A stretch of DNA of 56,637 nucleotides from a virus, in IMG/VR virus record IMGVR_UViG_3300035698_015386, positions 1-56,637 of that record, one strand, 5' to 3'. A program made the translations under genes and the position numbers. The notes beneath the pieces were generated by a model. It was not told where the DNA came from, ran no database searches, and worked only from the letters and a program-made list of their open reading frames with translations. Each line of letters begins with the position of its first letter. Position 1 is the stretch's first letter. Of this stretch, positions 45,406 through 54,098 are shown piece by piece.

Positions 45406-45455
45406 ATTGTATTTTTACTCAAGTAATCACACACTTATTACCTTCCTATTACCTT
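45406..45455 (-). promoter_or_regulatory. possible activator-dependent promoter with direct repeats
   Basis: AAGGTAATA occurs twice 11 bp apart (45455-45447 and 45444-45436 on the minus strand), upstream of a good -10 box TACAAT (45411-45406) that lacks a -35 box. This layout resembles an activator-dependent promoter. It would drive the genes from 45382 leftward, including replication. Confidence 0.4.
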
Positions 45456-45480
45456 TTCGGCGAAAAAAAATACCTTAATT

Positions 45481-45681
45481 TCATTGCAGCTTCCTGTCCT
45501 TGAATTGTATTCTATTAACCAAACAAGGATTTGCCTTTATGGCATCCAGGGACAACAGAAGGGAGCAACGAATGATTTTTGAAGCAGACTCATCTATTTC
45601 AGTGACAGACTTATCGATCCAGTTTGCGAATTCTTCTTCCGTAACTTTAAACGTAAAGGTTCGCTCGGTTCCGTTAGCCAT
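45481..45681 (-). CDS. small protein, possible ribbon-helix-helix regulator
   Basis: The ATG at 45681 sits behind GAGGAGG, giving 66 residues: a beta strand (TFTFKVTEEEFANWI) then two helices (ASKIIRCSLLLSLDAIKANP), the order of ribbon-helix-helix DNA-binding proteins. It lies just after the Cro-like gene. Confidence 0.5.
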   Translation of the reverse strand: MANGTERTFTFKVTEEEFANWIDKSVTEIDESASKIIRCSLLLSLDAIKANPCLVNRIQFKDRKLQ

Positions 45682-45780
45682 GTTGGATAACCTCCTCAAA
45701 AGGAATTGTTGTGATATATTTCAGATTGATAATTTTAATAGGTTTGGTCATATGCGCTTTTTAAGGATAGAGAATGTTTC

Positions 45781-45993
45781 TTATTGCAAATAACATTTAT
45801 CGTTTGTATGGTTTTCAAGGCGCACTTTATAATTTGCAGCCTTGGCGATCTTTAAAAAATTCTCATACGAGATGTCTTTTCCTTTTAACATGCGACATAC
45901 TACAGCCGGAGCGATACAATGCCGTTTTGCCCAAGGAGTGTAACTAATGTTGTTTTTTTGAAAGTACCGTTTAAAAACACTTTTAATATCCAT
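45781..45993 (-). CDS. Cro-like HTH regulator
   Basis: The ATG at 45993 gives 70 residues with helix-turn-helix sequence (ISYTPWAKRHCIAPAVVCRM, then LKGKDISYENFLKIAKA), the XRE/Cro layout. It is divergent from the repressor gene, separated by only 18 bases. This is the standard lysogeny switch arrangement, with Cro shutting off the repressor. Confidence 0.6.
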   Translation of the reverse strand: MDIKSVFKRYFQKNNISYTPWAKRHCIAPAVVCRMLKGKDISYENFLKIAKAANYKVRLENHTNDKCYLQ

Positions 45994-46011
45994 AAAAGGA
46001 CTGTAACACAA

Positions 46012-46425
46012 ATGGAATTTAGATGCAAGGATAAAAACTCACTAACGGAATTAATCGAGGAGAGAGTTCAAAGGCTTGGTTGGAACCAGGCCACCCTCGC
46101 AAGAAAAGCTGGAATAAGCAGGGCCGTTGTCCACAGGCTAACCCAAGGAAAAAATATCTCTCTAAGGAATACTTCTAAGATTTTAGAGGCATTAAACCTT
46201 TTCCAGAAAGAAAAACGCTCTGATTTTACTGGAATAACTACACTAAAGAAGGGTATTAAAAAATATCCATTTATTAACCGTTGCATAAAGGAATTAGCCG
46301 AAGCGCTTGAAAAAAATCGCTCCCCAATATCCCTTGTTCGCATTTTGTTAAATGATTTATCCTCAGAAAAAGAAAAACTTCAAGACGACCTCAAGAAGAA
46401 TAACTCTAACATTACAAACATTTAA
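46012..46425 (+). CDS. HTH repressor (XRE family), probable lysogeny repressor
   Basis: The ATG at 46012 gives 137 residues. The HTH at about residues 22-50 (WNQATLARKAGISRAVVHRL) is typical of XRE repressors, followed by a helical region with no obvious LexA-type peptidase domain. It is divergent from a Cro-like gene. It would hold the lysogenic state. No Ser/Lys dyad is visible, so it may not self-cleave. Confidence 0.65.
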   Translation: MEFRCKDKNSLTELIEERVQRLGWNQATLARKAGISRAVVHRLTQGKNISLRNTSKILEALNLFQKEKRSDFTGITTLKKGIKKYPFINRCIKELAEALEKNRSPISLVRILLNDLSSEKEKLQDDLKKNNSNITNI

Positions 46426-46488
46426 AACTCTCGTTCATTTATAACCACATTTATTTCCTACTTATTCCACATCTGTTCTTTTTTCTCC

Positions 46489-46517
46489 TTGACATTGTTC
46501 CACTTTCGGAATAGAAT
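46489..46517 (+). promoter_or_regulatory. near-consensus sigma-70 promoter
   Basis: TTGACA (46489-46494), a 17-bp spacer, and TAGAAT (46512-46517) stand upstream of the repeat-protein gene at 46581. The -35 box is perfect, and the -10 box differs at two positions. This is the strongest promoter I find in the window and should be active in the lysogen. Confidence 0.75.
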
Positions 46518-46580
46518 GCATCTATCGTAGCATTTTAATTTCGACTTACTTTCAACGCTATGTAAGCAATGGAGGCTGAA

Positions 46581-47378
46581 ATGTATGAATCGGTGGAAGA
46601 GTTAGCAAAACAACGAAAAGGATATAAGTATCTCAACAAAGACAGAACGTCTCCATACCAATATTATAAATATGACTTCCGTAAAAAAACATTCAAGACC
46701 GGCAACCTTGACACCGATACGAGCAGTGAGTGCGGTGCTGGATGGAGCCTTGCTACTCTCGATTGGATATTAAACGACACAAACGTTATCGACAAAATTA
46801 TTGTTGAGTTTTCCATCCCAGAAGAAGCAAAAATCATTATTCCTAAAAACTCATCGGGTAAATTCAGAACTGATATTATAAAATATGAGAAAGTTCATTC
46901 TTTAAAAAACATCTTCCCGGAAGTCTATGATTTATTGAACCGATGTAAAAAATATAAACCGATAAACCCCATCACAGCGACACAGCTCCCTCCGGAAAAA
47001 GACGTTAAAAAGATTCTTAAAAAGGTCAGGAATCAGGTCAGGAATCAGGTCAGGGATCAGGTCGGGAATCAGGTCAGGGATCAGGTCGGGGATCAGGTCA
47101 GGGATCAGGTCTGGGATCAGGTCAGGGACCAGGTCGGGGATCAGGTCAGGGACCAGGTCGGGGATCAGGTCAGGAATCAGGTCAGGGATCAGGTCTGGAA
47201 TCAGGTCTGGGATCAGGTTTGTACAATTTCTTACTGGGCCGTAAAAAAGTTTTGCAATTTAAAATACGAACACCCCGTTTTCGATTTAATCCGCATGGGC
47301 GTAATCGTGGTTCATTTAAACGGGAAAATAAAAATATACGGCAAGAATGGTAAATTTCTTGGTGAATACGATGAATAA
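46581..47378 (+). CDS. tetrapeptide-repeat protein of unknown function
   Basis: I take the ATG at 46581, behind GGAGG, giving 265 residues. An N-terminal domain (about 1-150; SSECGAGWSLATLDWIL and IPKNSSGKFRTDII are notable) leads to 16 copies of a four-residue repeat, [RGW][ND]QV, then a C-terminal beta domain (VIVVHLNGKIKIYGKNG). The repeats are encoded by a 12-bp DNA repeat. It stands alone behind a strong promoter next to the repressor, where lysogenic conversion genes often lie. I do not recognise a function. Confidence 0.75.
   Translation: MYESVEELAKQRKGYKYLNKDRTSPYQYYKYDFRKKTFKTGNLDTDTSSECGAGWSLATLDWILNDTNVIDKIIVEFSIPEEAKIIIPKNSSGKFRTDIIKYEKVHSLKNIFPEVYDLLNRCKKYKPINPITATQLPPEKDVKKILKKVRNQVRNQVRDQVGNQVRDQVGDQVRDQVWDQVRDQVGDQVRDQVGDQVRNQVRDQVWNQVWDQVCTISYWAVKKFCNLKYEHPVFDLIRMGVIVVHLNGKIKIYGKNGKFLGEYDE
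47028..47219 (+). repeat. 16 tandem 12-bp repeats within coding sequence
   Basis: The unit is [A/G/T]GG [A/G]AT CAG GTC with nearly all variation at the first base of two codons. Gain or loss of units keeps frame. This could let the repeat length vary by recombination or slippage. Confidence 0.9.
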
Positions 47379-48254
47379 GAGTTTCAAGACGCTTGTCGTC
47401 TTTAACTATATCGCCCTGCTACTTTAGATGTTCGTGCATCTGCATAGCATAACGGCAACAAGGTAGCGTAAAGGGCAACGGCACTGCTCACAACTCGTTT
47501 TTCCTAAATGGACTAAGCAAATGTGAAGGGCCGGGATTGATTAAAGTTTTTATTTGATGGTCATTTGATAGACGGTATTTATTGGTAATTATTTCAGGTA
47601 GTTTTTATTGTTCTTTGACAGTTTGAATCGATGGGAGATTGTCAACCGGCAACCCTACCGGATGAGGGATGATGACACCCACACCGACCATTAGTATGAG
47701 TGCGGGTCGCTCAGGGTTACAGCATGCCAAGGCTGTATTTGCGGTAATTTGGGAGGACTTCTCCAGCGAGAACCTTTAAACCTGTGTCTGGCTCGATTCA
47801 ATTTATTTTGGGCGTGTCGAGAAAGCTATTCAGCGACCCATTAGATTGTAACCTTGGAAAAATCAAGTGTCTATGACTCTTTTGGGTGGTAACTTTTTTC
47901 GGTTGTGGTTGACAACAGACAACAATGGCGAAACCGGTCAATTTGCTATTTGGACAAAACAAACAAGCTGTGTGTACGAGTATTGACTTACGCCCAATTA
48001 CACTTGTGCCGGGAAGAAACCTTTGGGTATGCATGCTCTCGGCACATTTTAACAAGTTAGTTTCTTCACATTGGGGTTGATGGGGAAAGATTCGCATGAG
48101 CGTTTCTTTGGTAATTACTCCTATCGGTGTGAGAGGCCAGATTTGTTAGCGGTGGACGTAAAAGAATGAAGCCGCTTCCTACAGTCTCACAGATATCAGC
48201 CGTAAACATTGACCCCAATGTAAAGGGACTAAATATAAAGGAGGGGTTTTTATC
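47379..48254 (+). other. 876-nt non-coding stretch with several stems
   Basis: No convincing gene is found. It holds pairing segments: GCCCTGCTAC (47413-47422) with GTAGC and AGGGC (to 47476) around an AGATG/CATCT hairpin; AACCCT near 47655 with AGGGTT near 47722; and TGTGAGA/TCTCACA (48128-48191) around AGCGG/CCGCT, just ahead of the ribosome site of the next gene. I propose a structured leader or small RNAs controlling the recombination operon. No known RNA family is recognised. Promoters inside were not clear. Confidence 0.45.
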
Positions 48255-48497
48255 ATGGAACGACATGCGCTGGATGGCTTAAAGACAATGGCTAACCTCA
48301 CAATGGCAATAAACACAAGGCCGAGTTATCATGGCGACAGAAACGACAAGAGGGTTTGCCACGCCAAGCCTGGAGAATGCAGGGGAAATAAGAATCATTA
48401 TGCATCTATGGGTTTAAGTGATGACAAGTCGTGGACGTTGCCAATTGCAACTGTGGATTGTGATGATGATTGTCCCTATTTATTGCTCAGAGATTAA
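48255..48497 (+). CDS. small Cys-rich protein
   Basis: The 80-residue product starts behind AAAGGAGGGG and contains CHAKPGECRGNK and a later CDDDC, four cysteines that may bind zinc. It is the first gene of the recombination operon. No family is recognised. Confidence 0.5.
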   Translation: MERHALDGLKTMANLTMAINTRPSYHGDRNDKRVCHAKPGECRGNKNHYASMGLSDDKSWTLPIATVDCDDDCPYLLLRD

Positions 48498-48517
48498 CCC
48501 ACAACAAAGGAGGGATC

Positions 48518-48727
48518 ATGCTGTATCAGGGCGGTACTACTAAGGCGAACAACCCCGTTCAAATTAAGTCTAACAATTGGCTATCCGCCCTGACAACGGC
48601 AAGATCATACGGCACATTTCAGGAAGCTGACAGGAAGATATCGAGGATGGTTTTAGAAGGTCTTGGAATGGCCTGTATTGTGGGCGTTCCTGTATTAATG
48701 GCTGTGGCTAACGGATTTGGAGGATAA
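48518..48727 (+). CDS. small protein with C-terminal hydrophobic segment
   Basis: The ATG at 48518 follows AAAGGAGG, giving 69 residues. The end (LGMACIVGVPVLMAVANGFGG) is hydrophobic and may insert in a membrane. The function is unknown. Confidence 0.5.
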   Translation: MLYQGGTTKANNPVQIKSNNWLSALTTARSYGTFQEADRKISRMVLEGLGMACIVGVPVLMAVANGFGG

Positions 48728-48847
48728 AAATAATAAAATCCTCTGTCGTAATGGGCATGGGGCTGTCTGATCAAGCCATGTAAGCGTGGTGAGTAAGTAT
48801 CTCTTGGAGATAGGAAGACAGGCGGCAGAGGGAAAGGAGCAGGACGG

Positions 48848-49387
48848 TTGGCTTACGAGAACAAAACAGGATTGCCAAGCTCAACAGAAATATTACGCCC
48901 TTGGGTTCCGACTGAATGGTTTAAGCCGGAGCACTCCGAAAGGGGAGCGATTGTTCATAATGCTATTCACTGTGATTTGTTGGGATTGTGGGCAATGCCG
49001 TTAGAGCCTGAATACCGGGGGTATTTTGATTCGTATAAAAGATGGGCCGACTTGATGATTGATGAGGTTGTTTTTGTCGAAGAAAGGCTTGTTGATTTCG
49101 GTAATGGATATTGTGGACAACCAGACTCTTGTTTAAAATTAAAGGGTGATACCGGCAACTCTCTTCCTGATTGGAAAACAGCCATTGCAACTTCAAAGAC
49201 ATGGCCCTTACAGATCGCCAGCTACCGACACTTAGCAATTATCGACAAGGGTATAAAAACAGACCGTGGCATGAGCGTTCGTTTAAACAAGGACGGTAAA
49301 ATGCCACTGGTGGACGAATATATGGAATACGAGAACGATTTGAACAAGTTTTTTGCAGCATTAAGCCTATACAAACATTTTAATTAA
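48848..49387 (+). CDS. PD-(D/E)XK exonuclease, TTG start
   Basis: The 179-residue protein has GQPDSCLKL ... LPDWKTA (about 87-111), matching the Asp and D-x-K of the PD-(D/E)XK fold, then a QIASYRHLA helix. It lies just upstream of a coiled-coil partner and RecT, so it is the 5'-3' exonuclease of a Red-like recombination system. The start is a TTG behind AAAGGAG. The family assignment is by motif. Confidence 0.7.
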   Translation: MAYENKTGLPSSTEILRPWVPTEWFKPEHSERGAIVHNAIHCDLLGLWAMPLEPEYRGYFDSYKRWADLMIDEVVFVEERLVDFGNGYCGQPDSCLKLKGDTGNSLPDWKTAIATSKTWPLQIASYRHLAIIDKGIKTDRGMSVRLNKDGKMPLVDEYMEYENDLNKFFAALSLYKHFN

Positions 49388-49397
49388 GGAGGGTATA

Positions 49398-50417
49398 ATG
49401 GTAGATTTTTTAGCAGCAGTTAAGGAAGCTCCTGACAAAGAAGTTTTAGAGCCGGAAGTTCTTGACGAACCTACAGATATTGTCTTGGCAGAAAAGCTTG
49501 ACCCGGAAAGATACCGGCCACAGTTTGAAAAATATACAGTTGCTATAAATGACCTTGTGGCCCAGGCCGATGCTTTAGTTGTTGATTCCGATGATTCCGC
49601 AGCACAGGCAACGGGCTTGGCGAACCAAACAAAGGGATTAATTAAGGAGGTTGACGGCACTCACAAAACCATCACCGGACCTTTTAAGTTGCTCACGTCT
49701 GGGGTAGACAAACTTAGGAAAGCCTGCAAAGACCAACTTCTCCGAGTGCCAAGCGGCTTAGAGGTCAAGGTTACGGCGTGGTATAAAAAGAAGCGCATTG
49801 AGGCCGAGGCCAGGGCAGAAGAGGAAAGAAAAAAGGCTGCGGAACTACAAGCAAAACTTGACGCTGAGATTGAAGAAAAGAACCGGAGCATAAGGGAAAA
49901 AGCCGAAGCAGAGGCAAGGGCTGAAGCTGAAGAAAAGGCCCGAATCGCTGCGGAAATAGCTGCAAAAGAAGCCGAAGCGAAAGCGAAACGTGAGGCAGAG
50001 GAAGCCCGGACAAAAGCCGAGAAGGAAAAGAAATCAAAAGAGGAGGCCGAGATAGCAGCAAGGGAAGCCCGGAGGAAAGCCGAAGAAGAAGCCGAGGAAG
50101 CCCGGAGGAAAGCGGAAGCAGACGCAAAGATAGCAGCCGAGGAAGCCGCTAAAAAAGCAGCCGAGGAAGCTGAACAACTTGAAACTGTCAGGATTGCCCC
50201 TGTGATTGTAGACGAACCGGGAACGATTAAAACTGCGGCAGGGTCAGCATCCGGCAAGCTTGAATGGACGTTTGAACTTGAAGATATTAAACAGGTTGAC
50301 CCGGACTTTCTACTGCTGGATGAACAAAAAATAAAATATCTAATCAAAGGCGGCGTGAGGCAGCTTGACGGAATCAGGATATACCAACAGGACAAAGTAA
50401 CTTTTAGGAGGAAATAA
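49398..50417 (+). CDS. coiled-coil recombination-associated protein
   Basis: The 339-residue protein has a small N-terminal domain (about 1-130), then about 130 residues of Ala/Glu/Lys/Arg coiled coil, and a C-terminal beta segment (LEWTFELEDIKQVDPDFLLL). This is the typical companion of exonuclease and RecT in phage operons (DUF1351-like region at the N-terminus). It may assist annealing or hold the complex. The Ala-rich coil gives long reverse-strand open frames that are not genes. Confidence 0.65.
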   Translation: MVDFLAAVKEAPDKEVLEPEVLDEPTDIVLAEKLDPERYRPQFEKYTVAINDLVAQADALVVDSDDSAAQATGLANQTKGLIKEVDGTHKTITGPFKLLTSGVDKLRKACKDQLLRVPSGLEVKVTAWYKKKRIEAEARAEEERKKAAELQAKLDAEIEEKNRSIREKAEAEARAEAEEKARIAAEIAAKEAEAKAKREAEEARTKAEKEKKSKEEAEIAAREARRKAEEEAEEARRKAEADAKIAAEEAAKKAAEEAEQLETVRIAPVIVDEPGTIKTAAGSASGKLEWTFELEDIKQVDPDFLLLDEQKIKYLIKGGVRQLDGIRIYQQDKVTFRRK

Positions 50418-50418
50418 T

Positions 50419-51474
50419 ATGACTGACAAAACCGAAGAGAAAGCACTGGCAGCAGTTGAGCCGATACCAGCCATCGTGCCTATTGATGCAAAAACAGGCT
50501 CATTTGTACCGGGAAACCTTGACGGTCTTTATAGGCTGTCAAGCTGTATGGCAAAGTCTGGACTCATGCCGAAGGGAATAACCTCACCAGAACAAGTCTT
50601 CGTCTGTGTCCAGATGGGGCTTGAGGTTGGTCTTTCGCCAATGCAAGCAGTCCAGAACATAGCGCCTATTAATGGCAGACCTTCTATATGGGGCGATGCT
50701 CAACTTGCCCTGGTAAGATCGTCTGGTCTTCTTGATGATTTTGAAGAGTTTTATGAAGGGACATACCCGAACGAAGATTTTAAAGCGGTGTGTGTCGCGA
50801 AAAGAAAGGGACAGAAAAAACCTATTCGAGACGAGTTTACACTCGGAGACGCAAAAGCAGCAGGTCTTTTGGCAAAAGGTGGAGTGTGGAAAAGCTACCC
50901 AAAGCGCATGTTGAAAATGCGGCCTCGCTCATGGGTTTTACGTGATGGGTTTGGCGATGTTTTAAAAGGCGTGCCACAAGCAGAAGAAGCCATGGACTAC
51001 GACATGGACCTTCAGCTTGATAAAAAAAACGGTTCGTACCATCCAGTTGAGATAGATACGTCTGAGTTTGACGCCCTGCTTGCCGACACAAAAGACTTCG
51101 ATAAGGAATCTTTTGATAAGTTCCTTGAGTTAACCGCTGGTGGTAACGAGATCAGTGTGCCAAAGCTGAAACTCGAAGCGGTTAAAAACTTTGAGGAGTT
51201 TTGGGCTGGCTATGAAAATTGGCTGAAAATCAACGCCCCCACAAAAAAAGCGGAACCCAGTGAGGATGTTCAGGATGGGCCAGAACCCGAAGGGCTACCG
51301 TCAATTGCCGAAATGAGAAAAGAATTATCGGCGGCGATGGAGGCCGAAGACATTGCCCTTGTAGATGCTATGCACGAAACCGGGGATAGCAATGTCCCGG
51401 TAAAAAAGGAAAAGGTTGAAGTGCTTTATAGTGCATATTTAAAAAACAAACAGAACGAAAAAGAGGCAGCATAA
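50419..51474 (+). CDS. recT: RecT-family ssDNA annealing protein
   Basis: The 351-residue protein has the RecT core: [20 protein letters not shown] then [30 protein letters not shown] (about 170-185). It pairs single strands during recombination and repair of phage DNA. It is coupled to the coiled-coil gene upstream (one base apart) and overlaps the SSB start. C-terminal residues are acidic and likely contact SSB. Confidence 0.8.
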   Translation: MTDKTEEKALAAVEPIPAIVPIDAKTGSFVPGNLDGLYRLSSCMAKSGLMPKGITSPEQVFVCVQMGLEVGLSPMQAVQNIAPINGRPSIWGDAQLALVRSSGLLDDFEEFYEGTYPNEDFKAVCVAKRKGQKKPIRDEFTLGDAKAAGLLAKGGVWKSYPKRMLKMRPRSWVLRDGFGDVLKGVPQAEEAMDYDMDLQLDKKNGSYHPVEIDTSEFDALLADTKDFDKESFDKFLELTAGGNEISVPKLKLEAVKNFEEFWAGYENWLKINAPTKKAEPSEDVQDGPEPEGLPSIAEMRKELSAAMEAEDIALVDAMHETGDSNVPVKKEKVEVLYSAYLKNKQNEKEAA

Positions 51475-51891
51475 TGGCAAGTCTGAACAAAGCAATGATT
51501 ATCGGAAACCTTACGAAAGACCCCGAAATTAAATACACTCAAGATGGCAAGGCTATAGCTAATTTCAGTGTAGCGACAAGCGATAAGTGGAAAGATAAAA
51601 CATCGGGTGAGCAGAGAGAGAAAACTGAGTACCATCGGGTTGTAGCCTTTGACCGGCTTGCTGAAATTTGTGGGGAGTATCTCACAAAAGGCAAGCAGGT
51701 TTATATCGGCGGGAGTCTTCAAACTCGGTCGTGGGAAAAGGACGGTGTGACACGATACACAACAGAGGTTGTTGCCAAGGAAATGCAAATGCTTGGGCGG
51801 CAAGAATGAATCTTTCGGTTCAGCACAACAGCCGAAGCAGGAAGCGCCCAAACAGCAACCGGATGGGCCTGATGATGACATTCCTTTCTAA
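51474..51891 (+). CDS. ssb: single-stranded DNA-binding protein with frame change before its tail
   Basis: The first 111 codons (51474-51809) give a complete OB fold ([49 protein letters not shown]) and then stop at TGA. In the +1 frame, directly after CTT GGG, the sequence reads [18 protein letters not shown]... and ends PDDDIPF at TAA 51889-51891, the conserved C-terminal tail. One extra G in GGG would explain it, from a mutation, a sequencing error or a programmed frameshift. The tail is what contacts RecT and other partners. Confidence 0.75.
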
Positions 51892-51922
51892 CACATTGAA
51901 TTTATTATAAAAGGACTGCGGT

Positions 51923-52351
51923 ATGCTCAAGCATTATTTCAACCCAAAAAACGGAACCTTGTTTTATGAAAATCCTTCTGTTTTTTTAGCCGACATAAAA
52001 GCCCTTCCGGAATGTCGTCATGTAATGGAGATAAAGAAGTATTCGGATAAACGAACCAAGGGTGCAAATGCTTATTACTGGGCCGTAGTGATTGATTATT
52101 TCATGAAGGAAATGGGCATTGAAAATTCCAAATCAGGCCAAGAATATATGCACTATACTGTCCTTGCTGACGAATTGAGAAGGGAACCGGACCCCTTGCG
52201 ACCAGGAAAAACAAGAATAATTCCGACCAGCACCATGACAGGCTCAGAGTTCTGGAAATACATAAAGCAGTGCGAGTATTTATTTAACAGTCAATTTAAC
52301 GGCAGTTTTCCACCACCGAAATCATTAGGATATGATGAGACAAAGCGATAG
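51923..52351 (+). CDS. NinB/Orf-like recombination mediator (tentative)
   Basis: The 142-residue protein has KRTKGANAYYWAVVIDYFM (about 42-62), similar to the region of NinB/Orf-like proteins where a basic, aromatic helix precedes a DNA-binding surface. It sits in the recombination operon after SSB. The call rests on this pattern and position. It overlaps the HNH gene. Confidence 0.45.
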   Translation: MLKHYFNPKNGTLFYENPSVFLADIKALPECRHVMEIKKYSDKRTKGANAYYWAVVIDYFMKEMGIENSKSGQEYMHYTVLADELRREPDPLRPGKTRIIPTSTMTGSEFWKYIKQCEYLFNSQFNGSFPPPKSLGYDETKR

Positions 52352-52679
52352 TATAATAGCAGTGCCTAAGAGGTCAATCAAGTCCACGCCTCACGAATGG
52401 AGAGGCATTAAGAAAAGAGTTGCCGAGCGTGACCATTTCCAGTGCCAGGCATGCGGCAGGGGAAGGCCGATGAACATGCTTCATTTTCATCATATAATTC
52501 CAAAGGGCAGAATACGGATCGACCATGAAGATAATATTTTAACAATGTGCTTTCGGTGTCACAGGCTGTTACATGACGGTAATTTAATTTCAACAAGGCA
52601 AAAGCGTACTGAGGGCATGAGGATATCGGTAAACGATATTATAGAATTATACAGAGGCAGGATAGGGAGGTTTTTGTGA
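52332..52679 (+). CDS. HNH endonuclease
   Basis: The 115-residue protein has CQACGRGRPMNMLHFHHI and CFRCHRLLHDGNL, the two cysteine pairs and HHI/H of the HNH fold. It overlaps the preceding gene by 20 bases. In recombination operons such proteins may resolve or nick branched DNA. A homing role is also possible. Confidence 0.75.
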   Translation: MMRQSDSIIAVPKRSIKSTPHEWRGIKKRVAERDHFQCQACGRGRPMNMLHFHHIIPKGRIRIDHEDNILTMCFRCHRLLHDGNLISTRQKRTEGMRISVNDIIELYRGRIGRFL

Positions 52680-52733
52680 AGATTAATTATGATATCTATA
52701 TGGATGCGGATGTATAACCAAAGGAGGATGGTG

Positions 52734-52934
52734 ATGAATTGGAAATGTATAATCGGAGCGACAATACTAACGCCCGTGGCCTTTATGCTTATTGTGGGGC
52801 TTGCAATAGGTATTGCATATTTATTCAAACTGTTTCCGTTGGCACATTTAATAGTTGCGTGTATTGGAATGGTAATTTTTCTCGGTATAATATGGTTATG
52901 TCTTTATGCACATTGCGAAGAGCGTAAGGAATAA
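52734..52934 (+). CDS. small two-span membrane protein
   Basis: The ATG at 52734 follows GGAGG, giving 66 residues with two hydrophobic spans (about 8-32 and 38-58). It lies between recombination and integrase genes. No function is recognised. Confidence 0.5.
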   Translation: MNWKCIIGATILTPVAFMLIVGLAIGIAYLFKLFPLAHLIVACIGMVIFLGIIWLCLYAHCEERKE

Positions 52935-52989
52935 CTTGACTCTATCACTATCACATACTAACAGCCTCTTAAAACAAGGAGGCGAATAT

Positions 52990-54069
52990 ATGGGTGGTTC
53001 TACACACTGGCATGAGCCAGCAAAGCGTTGGTATATATCAATATATGTTAATGGCAAACGATTTAGATTATGGAAAGACAGGGACACGTTTCAGCCGTTT
53101 TTGACCAAAGCGAGAGTAAGGAAATGGTTATCTCATGCCCAGACCGATATCGATAATGGCGTGTTCAATCCCAAACACTGGAATCCAGACAGCCCGGTTA
53201 TCCTCAATAATTATTATAAAGAATGGATTGGAATCAAGGATGCCGGAAAGAAGTGTGTCAGAGACTATAAGGGATATTTTAAGAACCATATTCTGCCGCG
53301 AATTGGTCACTGTGATATCCGGTTTATAAGGGCGAATGATTTAATTAAACTCAAGAAGGATCTGGAACAGACCTTGAAACCAAAGACCGTATATAATGTC
53401 ATGTCTTCGTTCCGGACCATGTTTAAGGATGCCTACCGCAATGAAGATATACAGAAGATTCCACCGTTCCCAAAGATGTCAAACCCGGTCATGGCAAAAA
53501 GTATTGACTCACTCACCCTGGAACAGCAGGAAATTATGATTGATGCCATACCCGAAAGACACCGGCCTATATTTCAAATCGGCATGGAGTACGGTTTAAG
53601 GGTCGGAGAGGTTCGGGCGATTCAGAAGGCTTGTATCACGGACACTCAGATAATAATCAAGAGAGCTTTCAGCGATAACGATTTAAAAGATACCAAGACA
53701 GGGGAGGAAAGAGCTTATGACCTCACGAAATATGCAAAAGGAATTATCGGAAACATCGAACCCCATTTATCGCCCTTTTTATTTGTTCGACAAGACGGAA
53801 AGCCATACACTAATAAAAATCTCAATGCCACATGGCTTGAAGCCTCTAATAAAAGCGGGATTAAAATCAAGCTATACAACGCACTTAGGCACTCGCTCGG
53901 ATGCCAACTCTTAGATATGGGCTACAGCGAAAGGCACGTACAGGAGCAATTAGGACACAAGAATAGTGAAATGACAAGGCGATACGCCAAGCATTCAAAA
54001 CCTGTTCTCACAGAAGCATTAGAGGACAGGAGGAATATTATACCGTTTAAGAAGAAAGAGGGGCGGTAG
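52990..54069 (+). CDS. int: tyrosine recombinase integrase
   Basis: The ATG at 52990 follows GGAGG, giving 359 residues. An N-terminal arm-binding and core-binding part (about 1-165) precedes the catalytic domain with R204 (GLRVGE), R300 (NALRH), H323 (LGH) and Y332 (RRYAKHS). The usual His of the HxxR box is Asn297. It joins phage and host DNA at an attP. Two host-RNA 3' ends lie downstream (54833 and 55410), the latter flanked by arm-type repeats. Confidence 0.85.
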   Translation: MGGSTHWHEPAKRWYISIYVNGKRFRLWKDRDTFQPFLTKARVRKWLSHAQTDIDNGVFNPKHWNPDSPVILNNYYKEWIGIKDAGKKCVRDYKGYFKNHILPRIGHCDIRFIRANDLIKLKKDLEQTLKPKTVYNVMSSFRTMFKDAYRNEDIQKIPPFPKMSNPVMAKSIDSLTLEQQEIMIDAIPERHRPIFQIGMEYGLRVGEVRAIQKACITDTQIIIKRAFSDNDLKDTKTGEERAYDLTKYAKGIIGNIEPHLSPFLFVRQDGKPYTNKNLNATWLEASNKSGIKIKLYNALRHSLGCQLLDMGYSERHVQEQLGHKNSEMTRRYAKHSKPVLTEALEDRRNIIPFKKKEGR

Positions 54070-54098
54070 CCACGGACATTATGAGCATTGGAGAAAAT

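Noticed and set aside
47028-47219. CRISPR-like array
   Set aside because: The 12-bp units are contiguous without spacers and encode an in-frame protein repeat.
48209-48237. promoter TTGACC-17-AATATA
   Set aside because: The start of transcription would fall in the ribosome site of the next gene, leaving no usable leader.
47798-48266. two minus-strand open frames in the non-coding leader
   Set aside because: They lack ribosome sites, have unlikely protein composition, and oppose the surrounding transcription.
48786-49004. open frame overlapping the exonuclease start
   Set aside because: It has no clear ribosome site, and most of it overlaps the better supported nuclease in another frame.
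49661-50446. 261-aa minus-strand open frame of mostly Ser and Ala
   Set aside because: It is the antisense of the Ala/Glu/Lys coiled coil in the real plus-strand gene.
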